A DNA stretch of 64,000 bases from positions 30,732,639 through 30,796,638 of the forward strand of contig NC_068346.1 of NCBI RefSeq assembly GCF_014633365.1, in the 5' to 3' direction. This DNA is from Diospyros lotus (lineage: Eukaryota; Streptophyta; Magnoliopsida; Ericales; Ebenaceae). Position 1 is the stretch's first letter. Every line of letters begins with the position of its first letter. This document shows, one piece after another, positions 44,452 to 57,860 of the stretch. The notes beneath the pieces were generated by a model that was given only the letters and a program-made list of their open reading frames with translations, had not been told where the DNA came from and ran no database searches. The translations under genes and the position numbers were made by a program.

Positions 44452-44690
44452 AAGTATAGATTAACCAATTTTATATTTTTTAAGTATCAAATATTCAACA
44501 CCTAAAAATAAAAATATTAAATTTTGAATATCACTTCATATTTTGATATCATTATTTGAATAAAGACTTTACAATAAAAAAATGCATTTGATCATTATAA
44601 AAAAAGAGATTTTTATTTTTTTTGGAATTGAATCATCCATGATTTAAAAAAAAAACAATTCTAAATATCAAATTCTTAAATTATACATGC
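44452..44690. repeat. Direct repeat of about 235 bp, copy 1
   Basis: Matches 45001-45235 at roughly nine of ten positions by eye (shared: aagactttacaataaaaa, ttctaaatatcaaattctta). The pair encloses about 310 bp. TG...CA-type ends on copy 2 would fit a TRIM element, but no primer site was found. Confidence 0.8.
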
Positions 44691-45000
44691 GTTTGCCGAA
44701 ACTTTCTCCTCATTATTTTCTAAAACGTCTTTGTATCAACTTGTATGTATTCCCAATTAGGAACATACACAACAATATGGTAATTTGTGGAAACAAACAC
44801 ACATGGTTATGGCCATGGCGACTGCGACCATCAATGGGGGAACCCCAGATCGAGGTCAAAGGACTTTGGGTTCTCGACCGTGAGTTGTAGGAAACTCTTG
44901 TGCTCCCCCGACCCCATGGGTCGAAGAACTTTGGGTTCCATGACCGCACATGATCAAGAAAGCCTTGAGTTCTCGACCGTGAATTTTACATTTCTTTATG

Positions 45001-45235
45001 TATGGATTAATCAATTTTATATTTTTTTTAAGTATCAAAGATTCAACACCTAAAAATAAAATATTAAATTTCAAATATTGCTTCCTACTTTGATATCATT
45101 GTTTGAATAAAGACTTTACAATAAAAACTGCATTTGATCATTATCAAAAAAAGAGATTTTTATTTTTTTTTTGAATTGAATTATCCATCATTTAGAAAAA
45201 AAAAACAATTCTAAATATCAAATTCTTAAATTTTA
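45001..45235. repeat. Direct repeat of about 235 bp, copy 2
   Basis: Partner of 44452-44690. Starts tgtatggatt and ends attttaca. Confidence 0.8.
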
Positions 45236-47763
45236 CATATTTAAACAAATAAATACTTACACCGCTGGTATTTTTTATTTAAAAAAATTCAAATATTATA
45301 GTCGAATAATTTTTTTTAAAAATTAAATAGATATTTAAAATTAAGTATTATTTTTTTAAAAAACAATTAGAGCCTCGATCGTCGCTGGTCAGGGGCTCCA
45401 AAGTCCCCAACCACGATTTTTCAAAATTATAATTAATGTCTCTTTTTCCAAACCCCATCGATACCCAAATTATTGAGCGATCCGACCAGCGACAGATTGT
45501 TTGATTGCCAATGCAGTTATACTCAAAACCCAAAACACACACAACCCTCCATAGTGAGTACGACATCATTCCCAAGGAAATATGGGAGATATGAAACCCC
45601 GTGGGGGTTAGAAATAAAAATCACCAAATGTCACATATTTAGTTTAAGCCATTACTCACATACTCAACAACAACTCACATATTGTAAAATGGTTACCATG
45701 TATATTTATATAATTAATGTATAAAATCAAATCATGTTAGGGGAATGATTAAAATATATAAAACGACAGATACTTGCATAGGGATTGAAGAACACGATGA
45801 GAGGATTAGGAACTTGTCTTAAAACGACCAATTCTCGACTTGCATGCACTCTCGCTAGCTCGAAGCCCTCTTGGCTGTCACCCTATGCCTAGATTCCATT
45901 TTTCGAGTCTCTGGCACGCTCCTCGAGCCCTAAATTAATTTTTAAAATTTAAAAAAAAAATTCTTCAATTTTCAACTATTTTTCTTTTTTTTTTTCAAAA
46001 TTTTTCTTTATTTTTATTTTTTCTTCCTTTCTTTTCTTCTTCACACGCACAGCCCGCCTGCGCATAGAGTTGCCGCCGATCAGTGCCGCTTGAGCCTCCG
46101 CTTGCCACCACTACAGCCAGTCTCGCCACCGCCAGCCACCACGCGACCACCGCATTTGGCCGCGAGCCATCGTAGCTGGTCCCCTACGCCTCTAACCACC
46201 GACCATCGCTGTTACTTCAACCATCACCGACCACCGGCGCTCCTAACCGCTTCGTTGCGGCAGCCTTCCACAGTCGCTGAAACCTCGACCAACCTCCATA
46301 ACCGACCACCGCTGTTGCATGATCACCCCTGCAGCTTTCCGCTGCTTCGCCGCACAACCATGGCCGATCAATGTGTATATATATATATATGTGAGTGTGT
46401 ATATGCGTACATGTGTATGTTTGGAAGAAAGATGGTTGTGCCGGGGGCAAGAAGCTTATTAATAACAGCCATTGAAATGTATCAAAAATTCATTTCTATC
46501 ATTGAAATGTCTCTCTTAACACATTTGATATAATTTCAAAGACCCTCTTACCTTACCTTATTATATAGATGGAATGACCCAACCGTAACTTGGTTTTCAA
46601 TTTGGTGCCTGATCTATCATTACTGAAAACTAAATTCATTGTGTGATATTATTAAATCTTGTAAACATTACTGCAAATAGTAAAAGAGAAAAGTAATGCT
46701 GGCGCCTCAAATCCAAATAGAAAACCGCCGGCGGCCAACATGTTATAGAGGTCATGAAAGTCAATTGATTTTGGTAGAGATAAGTAAGAAAAAATTAAAT
46801 CTTTCAAATTGACCCGAACTATAAAAGAAATGTTAGATTATGGTTTGACAATTTTAAAAACCACAATAAAAGCATTTGGTTTGGATTTTGAGATTTAGTA
46901 AACTACCAAGCCGATCACTCACAGAAAACAAATTCATGATTTATGATTTAATGATTCTAAATAAAATATTTGAAATAATCAAAATATCGTTGTTGTTGGT
47001 ATGTTTTCTATTGATTTATTAGTTGTTACTAATTGTTATAATTGAAACCACCCAAGTTGTTGAGCTATAGTTTGAGTGGTTCAAATATGGTGATTTGTGG
47101 TCTAAAAGATACATAAATCACCTATGGTAATTTGGTTTAAAGAACATATTTCATACCACTTAAATTGATTATTGTACATCTTTAGATTTCATTAGATAAG
47201 CAAAAATCGATATATGATATCCCAACATCAACACTCTACGACTATTCTTTCAATGAGATATAAATTACAATTATCACAGTTAAAAATTCAATATAACCTC
47301 TTTACTAATCTTACCAAGAGACACTCTAATAGTTTATTTATTTAAAAGTAAATTGGCTATATATTTCTTGAACTTTAAGACTTGAGTCTCGACCATCTTA
47401 AATTTTATTTTTCATCAAATTTGTCTCTAAACTTTTTTGGAAACAATATTAAGTAAATTAATTGTAGACTTCTAATATTTTAGGTCTTTAACCCAAATAC
47501 TTGTTATTCTCTATTTTTGATTAGTTAACAACATTTATTAAACTAAAATAAGGGTAAAATTATCCATAATCTCTATGTACTATTTATAAGAACCAGTCGA
47601 CTGGTTGTAAAACCCAGTCGACTGTTTATACTAAAAAATGAGTGTTTTATTTAAAGTTTTATGAAAACAATTATCCTTATTAAAACATCATCAAAATTAG
47701 TACAACATATCCATTAATGAATTAAGTCTTTGATTTGTTTGGTTATTTTTAACTTTACTTATT
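45236..47763. other. Repeat-type intergenic DNA
   Basis: A C-rich stretch with gccaccgcc-like repeats (46040-46360) yields an ORF (46090-46533) rich in Pro/His/Thr that looks like composition only. An (at)n/(gt)n run is at 46375-46410. No gene supported. Confidence 0.4.
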
Positions 47764-48760
47764 GTGTATTTTAGGAATGGGATTCAAGAAAAATTATTGG
47801 ATATGATAAGGAGTGAGATGGATTGTACTACCTTGAGAAGACATATAGATCCATGGACATTAGTGTTCGATTCTTTCTTAGTTGCTCTTCTCGAAATTCT
47901 ACTGAAGGTCGTGTGGTTTCAAATTGTCAAAAGATTGTCAACTTGGGCATCATTCTTTTGCCTTACTTAAACAAATGTTTTTGTTTTTCATTAAAGATGT
48001 TGGTGTTAATTAGTTCCCTTCATTGTGACTCTTGTGAATTTTGCCAAACACCATAAGGTATCATTTCCAATAGGAAATAAATTTTCAATAGGAAATAAAG
48101 TGGTCTCCCAACTTTTTCTTTTATTCATACTAACATTTGAGGGGCCTTTCTAAAGTTTCAAATATAAATGGCTCTCACTAGCTTGTTTCATTTATTGATG
48201 ACTACTCTAAAACTACATGGATGTATCTTATGAAAGAGAAATGTGAAGGTAGGATGATTTTTCAATCCTTTTATAAAATGATTCACACCCAATTTGGTAT
48301 TTTTATCAAAAGATTTTAATCTGATAATGCTAAATAATACTTCAACCACGTCTTTAGTACCTTTTTTTCTAAAAAAATATATTATTCAAGAATCTTTGTG
48401 TGTTGACACCTCACAACAAAACAGGATGGCAAAACAAAAAAATTGCCATCTCTTAAATGTCACATGATATATCATATTCTAGATGAATGTATCAAAAAGT
48501 TTTTGGGGCAAGGCTATCCTAATAGCCGTTTTTCTCCTCAATTGACTCCCTTCTAGGCTATATACCTAAGAGCAGAACTCCACTTCAATCTCTTTCTGAA
48601 ACACATCCTAAATATGCTCCTTAAAATGTTCCATACCCTAGAATTTTTCATTGCATAGCCTTTGTTCAGATCCATAAACAACATCGAAACAAATTGGACC
48701 CTAGAACCCTCAAGTGCATTTTTCTCGATTACTCACCTAAATAAGAAAAAAAGAAATGAA
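47764..48760 (+). pseudogene. Ty1/copia GAG-pre-integrase and integrase fragment
   Basis: Translating in shifting frames gives a pre-integrase piece (ISSLHCDSCEFCQTP, end of 47823-48056), SFIDDYS/TWMYLMKEKCE-like integrase near 48190-48240, a decayed VDTPQQNG block near 48410 and a late integrase block near 48560-48740 (KSRTPLQSLSETHPKY, HKQHRNKLDPRTLKCIFLDY). Many stops. No reverse transcriptase follows and no LTR was found. Confidence 0.75.
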
Positions 48761-49859
48761 AAAAATTATAAAAGTTATATATAGAAAATATTCTAAAATA
48801 TTTTGAAAAATTATTCTCAAAAAATATTTTAAAACTTGGTAAATCAGGGAGTTAAGAAAGTAAATAATTGACCAGAAAATTAGAAAGTAAAAAGTACTAG
48901 CTAGAAAGGGAAAGGAGATGAGATAGTTTAATCTTAGATAAAATGTTTTAGAGCAAACCTAGTGAAGCACAATACTAGGAGTAGGTTCTGATTCGGCTAT
49001 AACTTCATTAAGTTTCTGCTCATCGTTGGTTGATGGTTAAGGGAACTATAAACTTGGAAGGACTTTCCATCTACCAAAATGAAGAAGCTAAAAACAGTAG
49101 AGGAATTTAGCCTTCTCTATCAAATATATGTAACAAGCCAAGATATATTAAGACCAGCAATTTAAACACACAGCAAGCAAAGAGATACAAACTAAGAACA
49201 ACCATTTGAACTAAAAACACTAAATGACCATACTTGTATATATGCTATAAGAGCTTGGAGAAGTTGTTGAAAAATACTACAAAAGAAGACACCTAGACCT
49301 ATTTGGAGTGGGATTTTAGCTATATAATGGCATTGAGAATGACTTTATTGCATAAGGTGTTGGGGGCTAGCATTTAATTAATTGTAGTCTGTGGTATGAA
49401 ATAGAAAAGTTGCATGATATGGTATGAAACAAATAAGTAAGTGGGCTAATGGGTTGCTTTGAATTTCACCCTGGCATGAAAAGACAAGGCCCAAATTATC
49501 TGGCCTCACAAAAATTGAGGTTGGTATGTGGTAATTCTTTGAATGGAATATGCAAGTTTTAGTAAAATTTAGGCATACTTCTCTGTTGGACAAATTTTAC
49601 TTGTATGGCACTACACATCCAAGAGAGAATTGGCTATTTTTAAAAAAAAAATTGTTTCAAGGGGTATTTTTGAAAAATAATGAGTAATATAAATGCTGAA
49701 AATGTTATAGGCATAAGGCATAAGTATGCCCTCCAACTCTTCCCTTATAGTCATTTGGCCCCCCTAACTTGAAAGTAGACCTATTATGCTGCTCAACTTT
49801 CAATTTTGCTACAATTACACATCTTATCTCTCACAAAATTGCGCGTGAGGTACACATAT
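48761..49859. other. Intergenic DNA
   Basis: AT-rich. 49690-49855 resembles a MITE or LTR border. No gene recognised. Confidence 0.35.
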
Positions 49860-50487
49860 TGTAACGACCTTAAAGTGGGTCTAGATGTTTTAATACTTAA
49901 CGTCGGTTTAATAGCATTTAAGTATTTTAATACTTGATGATAAATGTCTTTGGTAGCATAGAAATAATTTTAGATTTATATAATTTTATTTTGTGGTTCA
50001 CATAATTGCGAAATAAGTATATGGGTATAAATTTTTAATAAATTTGGAAATAATGAAATGGGCCTCAGTTAAGGGGGTCATATAATTGTTGGGTTAGGCT
50101 TGGTCCAATGATAAAGGAATTTAAATTTTTATGTGAATAAGAACAAAAAAGAATTAAAATAAAATTATGTGCCAAATATTAAAAATACCCTAAAAGTTAT
50201 CTGTTATGGAAGAAAAAGGAAGGACAAATCAGTCCTCGTTTCGAGAAGAGAGGGAGCATCGCAGGCCTGCAACTGCTCCTTCTGTTTCCTCATTTTTTCT
50301 TGCTTTTTGCCTAGATCGTACCTCCCAATTCAGCATCGTGCTCTCTTTTTTCTCTCCTTCATTGTTCCATTGTTGTCCTCATCTCCTCATTGTTCTTTTT
50401 ATACTTCACCTTCTTCTTTTATTTTTGTTCAACTTGTTACTGCGTTGCCTTTCATTGCGCTGGTGAAGCTTCTCTTGCTTGCATCTT

Positions 50488-50996
50488 CTGTTAGAATTTT
50501 TCCATTTTGTGTGCAATATTAAATGGATCTTGTATTTTAAGAATAAAAACCAGTTGGGCTATAGCTTAACAATGCCTAGAGTCCCAAATGGATTATATGT
50601 GATCATAATTGGACTTTGGGCTTGGTGCACCTTAATGGGCTTAGGCCTATTTATATACATATGGTTTGTGGAATAAGTGTAGGCCCAATAGGGTTTTGTG
50701 ATGGACAAAACCCTATTGGCTCTATATATATATGGCTAGGTCCCCTCTTCTCTCTAATCAATCTATTACACCATTTTCTTCCCATTAAGAAAAGGGTTAA
50801 GGCCTAATAGCAGAGAAGAAGAGGAAGATCTAGTTTGGTGCAGTGCATTTGTGTTACCCATTACAAACAAGACATTTCTTCGCTGCAATGGAAATGAGAG
50901 GTATTCTTCTTTTTGTAGATATCAGTGTTTTATATGATATGTGCATTTAATACATATACTGTGAAGTATTTATATGCAACATGTGGTATCAGAGCC
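50488..50996 (+). mobile_element. LTR-like end with tRNA-Met primer site (copia-type fragment)
   Basis: tggtatcagagcc at 50984-50996 directly follows a sequence ending gcaaca (50981), the layout of a 5' LTR and primer site. A TATA-like ctatatatatatgg lies at 50721. The start at tgttagaatt (50488) is a guess. No coding internal region or second LTR seen. Confidence 0.45.
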
Positions 50997-51377
50997 AACA
51001 CATATTCATATAAAATCTGGTTGCACGCACTGTTGAGTTTTCAATACATCTTCATCAGGCAAGTCTCTTAGGCAGCCTCTTTTACATTCTGCAAGTTTTC
51101 TGTTATTAATTACATATACACACAATCTTATTGAGGTTGAAGTGGGGATTCGCATCACCCCTATTTCTTTCCAATGAATGGCACCTTGGTAGGTAAGGAT
51201 GCAAACTCTCGTTCATTTGTATCTGTAGCAGCTGAGTTATATAGAGATTTATATATATATATTTATATACGCCCCACCTCTGTTTGAATGCGTTAGCTAG
51301 AAGCCAAGTTGTATACATACATATCCATATCTAGTGCTGTATATCTTTGTTTATGTACCATACCTTATTCAACTCAT

Positions 51378-51544
51378 CAAGGGCGGATCTAAGGGGGGCA
51401 GGCACGGGCTGCAGCCCGTGCCAGCTTCAGCCCTCCCAACAAATTTGTCTTGAAATTTGGACCATTTGGGAGGGGAGGGAGGCTATAATGAATGATGGAT
51501 CTGGGGTCAGCCCTCCCCTAGATCCATCTCTGAATCCGCCTCTG
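51378..51544. mobile_element. hAT-type MITE, 167 bp
   Basis: Terminal inverted repeats caagggcggatct and gaatccgcctctg, flanked by 8-bp duplications caactcat (51370-51377) and cgactcat (51545-51552), one mismatch. The interior has the palindrome cacgggctgcagcccgtg. Confidence 0.85.
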
Positions 51545-51559
51545 CGACTCATATATATG

Positions 51560-52090
51560 TATAGTCATAGCTTCATTCGAATGTCCTTGTTCCAGTCGAG
51601 CAAACCTACTTATATATATATATAAATACACGCTCAAGACATTTGGATGCCCTTGTTCCAGTCAAGCAAACCCACTTATATATATATATATCTGTATACG
51701 TACTAGAGAAGTTGTGCGTTGGGGAGCTCTCCCTTGCGGTATATCACAAGCAGGCCATTTGAACAGGCTGGGAGCCTATTCGAATGGGTGTTGCTTCCTC
51801 TAAATCGTTGCCATCATCAAGCAAAGCCCCCCTCCCATTTTGAGCAACCTCTTATAAGATGCGGATAGCCCGTACGTATACTTCTTGGTTGATTCTAATG
51901 GCCTCCCTATATATACATACCCTTTTCTGTTTCGAATAAACCACTGTAAATTGAAGTCACCCAAATAATATATATATGTATATGTATACATATGTTTAAC
52001 ACTCACGCACCCACTGTAAATTGAAGGCACCCAAATAATATATATATATATGTATATATATGTTTAGCACCCACGCACCCATTGTATATT
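51560..52090. repeat. Short tandem duplications with (at)n
   Basis: Two copies of a roughly 80-bp unit (ccttgttccagtc(g/a)agcaaac, near 51585 and 51650) and two of another (cccactgtaaattgaag, near 51940 and 52010), each separated by atat runs. Confidence 0.7.
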
Positions 52091-53193
52091 GCCACGGACA
52101 TAATTTATTTATTTAAATGATTTTTGAATATTTTCAAATTTATTAGAATTCATATCAAAATTTCCTTGCATTTTCTTCTAAATAGTCTTTAGAATATGGC
52201 CAGTAAATTAAATGCCACTATGTGTAAAGATTAATAGAGTTAATGTGCTTGGTGTGGTCATTTTAGTTGCATGGGAACTCTAATAATAAATTTGAGATTT
52301 TTTTGTGGAGATGTACTTGTCATCAATACGCGATATTAAACCATGTGGATACTTTTTTATGCATTTGAGAGCATGGCATCAAGGTTGGTAACCTTGCGTG
52401 ATTTTATAAATGGCATTTCAAAATATGATATATACTATTATTATTAAATTTTGCGCATATATTATTTTGCGCGGAAAGAAAGAGTACCCTAGAGCACCTG
52501 GCGCAAGACGAGATGCCCATAACCCAGCAAGTTGGCTCCATATTTATCTATGAGTTTTTATTTACATGATGCACTGTGGCATGTGTTGATTGATGGCTTG
52601 TGAGCCTATGAGATTTGATATTGACATTAAATTTATATGCACATTTGCATGGTGATATATGGTGGCATGATGCATTTAACTTGGAATTGATCAAGTCATA
52701 AGTTACGAATCTTGTATATAACTATTGAGTTATTGATTACTTTTTTTGGTGTTCACTATGTTTCTTGGATCTTATACATTGTTCATTGTTTCTCGAATTT
52801 GCTGAGCCTTGTGGCTCACTTGATCTTCTTTTTCATTCTAGGTAAAGAGAAGGTCGTTATTGGGGGCGAGTCCAGTGGGACTAAAGCCCAGGGATAGTGA
52901 TGTACGGAGACGCATTCTAACTTGAAGATCCTGATTTGTATTTTAGTGAGGCTTGAGATGAATTGATTTTTATTTTATTAGTTAATATTAGAGTCTCTTA
53001 TCTATTTTGTATGGCTGTCGAACCCAAACTTATGAGATATTAGAAGTGTAACTGAATTTTAATTTAGTTTCCGCTGCTAATAATGAAATGAGTTGCCTGT
53101 TTATTTATGATTTGTTCTATATCATCTCTGTGATGACCGCCTTTCAAATATCCTATACTACCGGGAATGTTCGAGAGTCGGCCTTACACACAC

Positions 53194-54400
53194 ACTGTTA
53201 GTTGGTTGTCGGCAAGAGAGAAGAGAGGAAATCGAGGTTGCCGACGAGTAAGACGATGGGTCGATCGCCATCGATCAGTGGGTCGATTGACCAAATAGTT
53301 GTATTCACTCATATTTATGCCTTATGCCAAATGCTATATTTGAAGTGTAATGTAATGAAAATCCTTAAAAAAATGCTAAAGCACCAAAGATAAAGATGAT
53401 TTTAAAATGGTTCGGCCATCCCTAGTCTGCATCCATTACTCTACCTCATCGCTAGAGATTTCCAAATCTGTTAAAAAATATTTGAGTGAATACAATTGCT
53501 AGAAAGCCACGTTAGCCTTAGGAAACTACAAGTTACAAGATTAAAGAACTAAGATATCAACTCTCAACAATAGAAATTTCTTTGAAATTTAACAATAATA
53601 AGGATAAAAATAAGATTTTACAGAGAATAAACCAAGCCTGGTGAGAGAGAACAACAAGGTAAACAATATAAGCCTATTCAAATAGTAGGTTTTGAAATAA
53701 AAAAGCTTTAACAATCTTTCTTTCTCAAATCTCTTCTTCTCTTTACTTTTGAACCTCAAGCAACTGGGTATTTATAGGTTTGAACCTTTGTTCATTTGGA
53801 AGATAAACTTGTAAGTTTTAGGCTGTAGAAAAATAGCCATTAATGATTTTCTAGATAGAAATTGTTGATAATTTCAGTAGACAGTTGCCAAGTTTTTTTG
53901 AAATTTGAAAAAAAACAATCAATAGTTTTTGCACGTTTAAAAGTCAGTTGTCTTTTTAGCCCTAAAACATTAATCTAAAAGGTATGCACTAAATCTAGTC
54001 GACTTATTTTAGGAAGTGGTTGACATTTTATCTTAACCAGTCGATAGTTTATACTAATTTTGAAGAATCAGCCGACAACCTTAGAAAGTACATCGACAGT
54101 TTTGTCATTGAATTTAATATTTAATTTATTTTTCTTCTATTTTAAAATTACTTTCTCTGTCTTTTAAAAACTTTTTTTATATTTTAGAATCCACAAGATT
54201 TCATTGATTTCAAAGACAACTCTAAAACCATTTTCAAGAAGTATTTAAAATAGTTCGAGTTTAAAGCCTTGAAGTCCAAAACCTTTAACTTCAAAACACT
54301 TATTTCAAAATCATTTAAACAACACTTATATTAAAGTTTTGTATTAAAATACTCATTATCAAAACCACATCAAAATCAAACCAACCTTCTCCAATAGAGA
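53194..54400 (-). mobile_element. Possible copia (SIRE-like) LTR fragment
   Basis: Holds tcgac/gtcgat-type motifs (53990-54110) in the style of the LTR at 24234-25581, and a TATA-like tatttatagg near 53770 with adjoining leader-like sequence. No ends defined. Confidence 0.3.
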
Positions 54401-55707
54401 TACCTTGGAACCTAGTTTCCCACATCTCAGATATCCTATTCTTGTTGGGTTCATCACCATTTTAATTGGTCTCTTCATTATGCTCCTTGGTCTCTTCATG
54501 TCAGAGGTCTTCTATAAATCTTATGAAGAGGAAAGTGGGATAGTTTTCCCTTTGGATTGGCAATTGAGACAAAGGGGTATTCACTATTTTGGTTACCATG
54601 CAATTAAATCTTTACAAAGAATTTTAATGTTCATATTGTAAAGATTTATTATTGGAAATAATGAGTAAAAATATTTTAAAATGCTTATATTTTAGCAAAA
54701 CAATTTTTTGTTGTTGATATATATAATAATTTAATTAATTTCTAGAAGATAAAATTAGCCAGCAAGATACTTCAATTGTGCCAGTGTGGACATATATATA
54801 TATATATATATATATTGCTAAGAAAACTCATTAATTAACAACCAAAAGGAACAAAGAGTACTAACCCCAACATTCAAGGGGGATCAAAGTAAAACGCAGA
54901 AGAAACATTACTGCTAACAAAATGAGCCCTTTGCCATAGAACCATGAAGGGTGGAGATATTAAATGTAAATAATTGGTAAGATTATAGGATAGACAAGTT
55001 ATGTAAATTTTGAAAGTTAGAGTAAGATTATATTCAAAAGCTATTACAATTATGAAGCAGAATTCAAATTTAATTGAGATTGAGACTCTTAATTTGATCG
55101 TGATTATGATTTTAAATTTGACTGTGATTATGACATTGTTAAATTTGATTTTATGTGAGATTTATTTTATATAGAGAAATATTCTCTTGAGTCATCTTCT
55201 AATCACAATATGATTTCCTATGTTCATCTATAGATGATTTTAGGTCTATAAATGAGTGTCAAATATTTTGGAAATATAGTTGCAACTATATTACTTTTGT
55301 ATTATCAATATTCGATTAGTGATATTTTTATTTATTTTCCTGTAATTTTTTTTATTTGAGTTTTTCACGTTTGGTTGATTGGTTTGAGTATGGTTTGTTA
55401 TCGATCTAATTTCATAATAAATCAATAAAAAAGATATTGGAAATTATAAAAAAAGTGAAGAAAAAAATAATAGAGTAGGGTATGGTAACGAAGATCTTTT
55501 ATCTTGTCTTCCATACAACTCTTTCAACTCTACATTTGTTCTATTTTTTTTTTATTTGAAAAAATTGATTTTTTTCTAAAACCCATTAAACCCAAAAGGT
55601 GTTTTCAAAATAGGGAAAAAAGGGAACTGCATGGTGAGTCACAAACCACACACAATAGAGAAAGTAGGACTCACCTCACCAAAAACGATCAATTGTTGGT
55701 GGGAAAC
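54401..55707. other. Unassigned AT-rich DNA
   Basis: A 78-aa ORF (54405-54641) has one hydrophobic stretch (LVGFITILIGLFIMLLGLFM), but nothing supports it as a gene. (at)n near 54793. Confidence 0.3.
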
Positions 55708-56650
55708 GTTGAGGATGATAGCTTGAGGATGATAGCTTGCTATGTTAGTGAAGAGGAAAGAACTCCACATTTTAGTAAATAATTATTGGTGGGAAACGTT
55801 GGAGGAATAGTCAAATTTTTATAATTCTTTACAAATATATTTGAAGGAATAATTGTTGATATTTTTCTAGTAAATAGTTATTTGTGAAAGGTTGTGTATT
55901 TCAAAAACATAATTGTTTGAATATAAGGTTGTGACTTTTCAAGAATATAATTATTTGAGCTAGTTAGTTATTTTTGAAAAATTGTAATATTTTAGAAATA
56001 TAAGGTTGCGTTCTCTTTCTTATTTTCAAATCATTCTTAGTTTTCAATTTTCTAAAATTATGAAAACGCGTTATCTTTACTGTTTTTAAAAATAAATTTT
56101 TGAAAATAAAAAAAAATTATAAAGAAAATTCAAAACAAGAAAAAATTATTTTGAGTGTTTTCATCCAAAACAAACTCTAAACTCAAAACATATTTATTTA
56201 TTTATATTTTATTATTGTAATGGGAAAAAATATTATAAAATTCATTAACTTTAAAATGTATATATATATATATTTTTAATAATATATTAACATTAAATAT
56301 TTTTAATTTACTAAATAATCAAATTTATTGAATAAAATATTATTAAAAAATTATTTTCAAAATTTCAAACAGAACGCGTTTTTTAATTTTCTGTTTTGAA
56401 AAATAATTTTTCAAAATGATAAAGAGAATGTGTTTTTAATTTTCTAAAAAAAACTACTAAAACAAAAAATTAAAAATGAATTCAAAACTCAAAATTAAAA
56501 ATTAAAAAGTAAAGAAAATGTAACCTAATTATTTTTGCATGTTAAAAGGTTACTTCTTTTAAAAAGATGACTTTATGAAGGGGTTGTGTCATTTCAAAAG
56601 GTTATGATTTCTTAGTTATAATTCAACAACCATGTCTATATACACTAGAT
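55708..56650 (+). repeat. LTR-like repeat, copy 1, with MITE inside
   Basis: Starts gttgaggatgatagc and matches 59301-59650 in order (ggtgggaaacgttggagg, aattgttgatatt, ggttgtgacttttcaagaat, aaaaatgac). Interrupted at 56004-56525 by a MITE. The right end is unclear. Confidence 0.6.
56004..56525. mobile_element. MITE (522 bp) inside the LTR-like repeat
   Basis: Terminal inverted repeats ggttgcgttctctttc and gtaaagaaaatgtaacc, flanked by taa on both sides (56001-56003, 56526-56528). The host repeat resumes after it. AT-rich, non-coding. Confidence 0.75.
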
Positions 56651-57556
56651 CTTTCCTTCAAAACCAGCCCCGGCTCAAGGCCCCCCAAGAAAGTAGGAGC
56701 TCTAAAATCACTTATTAATTAAAATATATATTTTTATTTTTTGAGATGTAAAATTATTAATTCTATTTTATGTTGATTTTTATTTAAATTTATGCTCCGT
56801 TTATTTTGTTATCCTATTTGGATGAGGAGGTCTCATTCTCTCCAAGTCCATGAATCATTTTTCATTATTAAGCAGTAAATTATAAGATGTTATTTAGAGA
56901 AGGAGACACTTCAACTCCCTAAGTTCATGTATTATTTTTTAACGTTAGATAATAGATAATGATGTGTAAACTAATAAGGTATAATAAAAAAGACAAGAAG
57001 TGACATTAGTTTAAGAAGACAATTTGATAAAATCATTTTTCGAATGACAAAAATTTAGTCTGAGGAATTCGTATTGATCGGGACATTAAGAAAAATAAAA
57101 TAAATAAATTAGTAATTTTTTAATTTGCAAGACTTAATTGTAACCTCTTCAAATTTTTTACTTATTCAACTCTTACATTTTTAAATCTTTTCCTCCTGGT
57201 TATATTATCAACTGAAAAAAAATTGCTTTCTAAACTTAAATACAAAAATTTAATTAATAATTTTGTATCTCAAAAAGTAAGTAAAGTAAAAATTAAATAA
57301 TTTTTAATATTTATTTATATTATTAAAGAACAACCAAAAAGACTCTTGCCTAGTATCACAAATATTTTTAAGCGGATTGTATTCAAAACTTACATAGTTT
57401 TTTACATAAATTCTTAGAAATCTTCAAAGGTTGTAGTCTGGAGATTTTTGTGACTGTTGTCTCCCGAAAGGGATTTGCCTTAATGCCACAACAAACATAT
57501 ATAGTGGGACGCAAATATTACTTTAAAGATAGTGCCTTAACACATCTCAAAGTCAC
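56651..57556. other. AT-rich DNA
   Basis: Nothing recognised beyond a small CG-rich patch (accagccccggctcaaggcc, near 56663). Confidence 0.35.
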
Positions 57557-57577
57557 ACAAGTAAAGATACTGCAATT

Positions 57578-57839
57578 ACCCCCACGGGCGTAGTACAGAT
57601 GGCAGTCAGGTAACAAATTACAGACAAGAATGCAGGTTCGAGTCATGCAGCCGCAGTGTGGGAGTTTCATCCTCATGTGGGGGTGGCTCTTTGTGGGCAC
57701 TATACATTGTACCTCTTATCTGGTGCGTCACCATGTACCGTGATTAATCCCTCCCACGTACGCGAGGCAATGTCCCTCCCACATACGCGGGGTAATGTGT
57801 GAGGACCCTTAAGGTGAGGGACTTCACCTTTCAGACAAG
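57578..57839 (+). mobile_element. tRNA-derived SINE, 262 bp
   Basis: Pol III promoter boxes: A-like tagtacagatgg (57591) and B box ggttcgagtc (57632). Flanked by perfect 21-bp duplications (57557-57577 and 57840-57860; acaagtaaag...gcaatt). Inside are two copies of a 24-bp unit (cctcccac(g/a)tacgcg, near 57752 and 57775). No long A tail. Confidence 0.85.
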
Positions 57840-57860
57840 ACAAGTAAAGATACTGCAATT

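Larger units (their letters stand above)
49860..53193 (+). mobile_element. Gypsy LTR related to the LARD-like element, interrupted
   Basis: Starts tgtaacgacc...agtgggtctag, the same opening as the 18460-21474 LTR read on the minus strand. Near 52795-52880 it again matches that LTR (gtggctcact...cattctaggtaaag...gggggcgagt). The middle is interrupted by a copia-LTR-like piece and a hAT MITE. The right end is tentative and no target duplication was found, so it may be a solo or truncated LTR. Confidence 0.55.

Noticed and set aside
46090..46533. 147-aa Pro/His/Thr-rich ORF
   Set aside because: C-rich simple repeats give the composition; it ends in low-complexity Tyr/Cys from an (at)/(gt) run.
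57590..57642. Possible tRNA gene (A and B boxes)
   Set aside because: No cloverleaf or acceptor stem. The boxes belong to a SINE bounded by 21-bp duplications.
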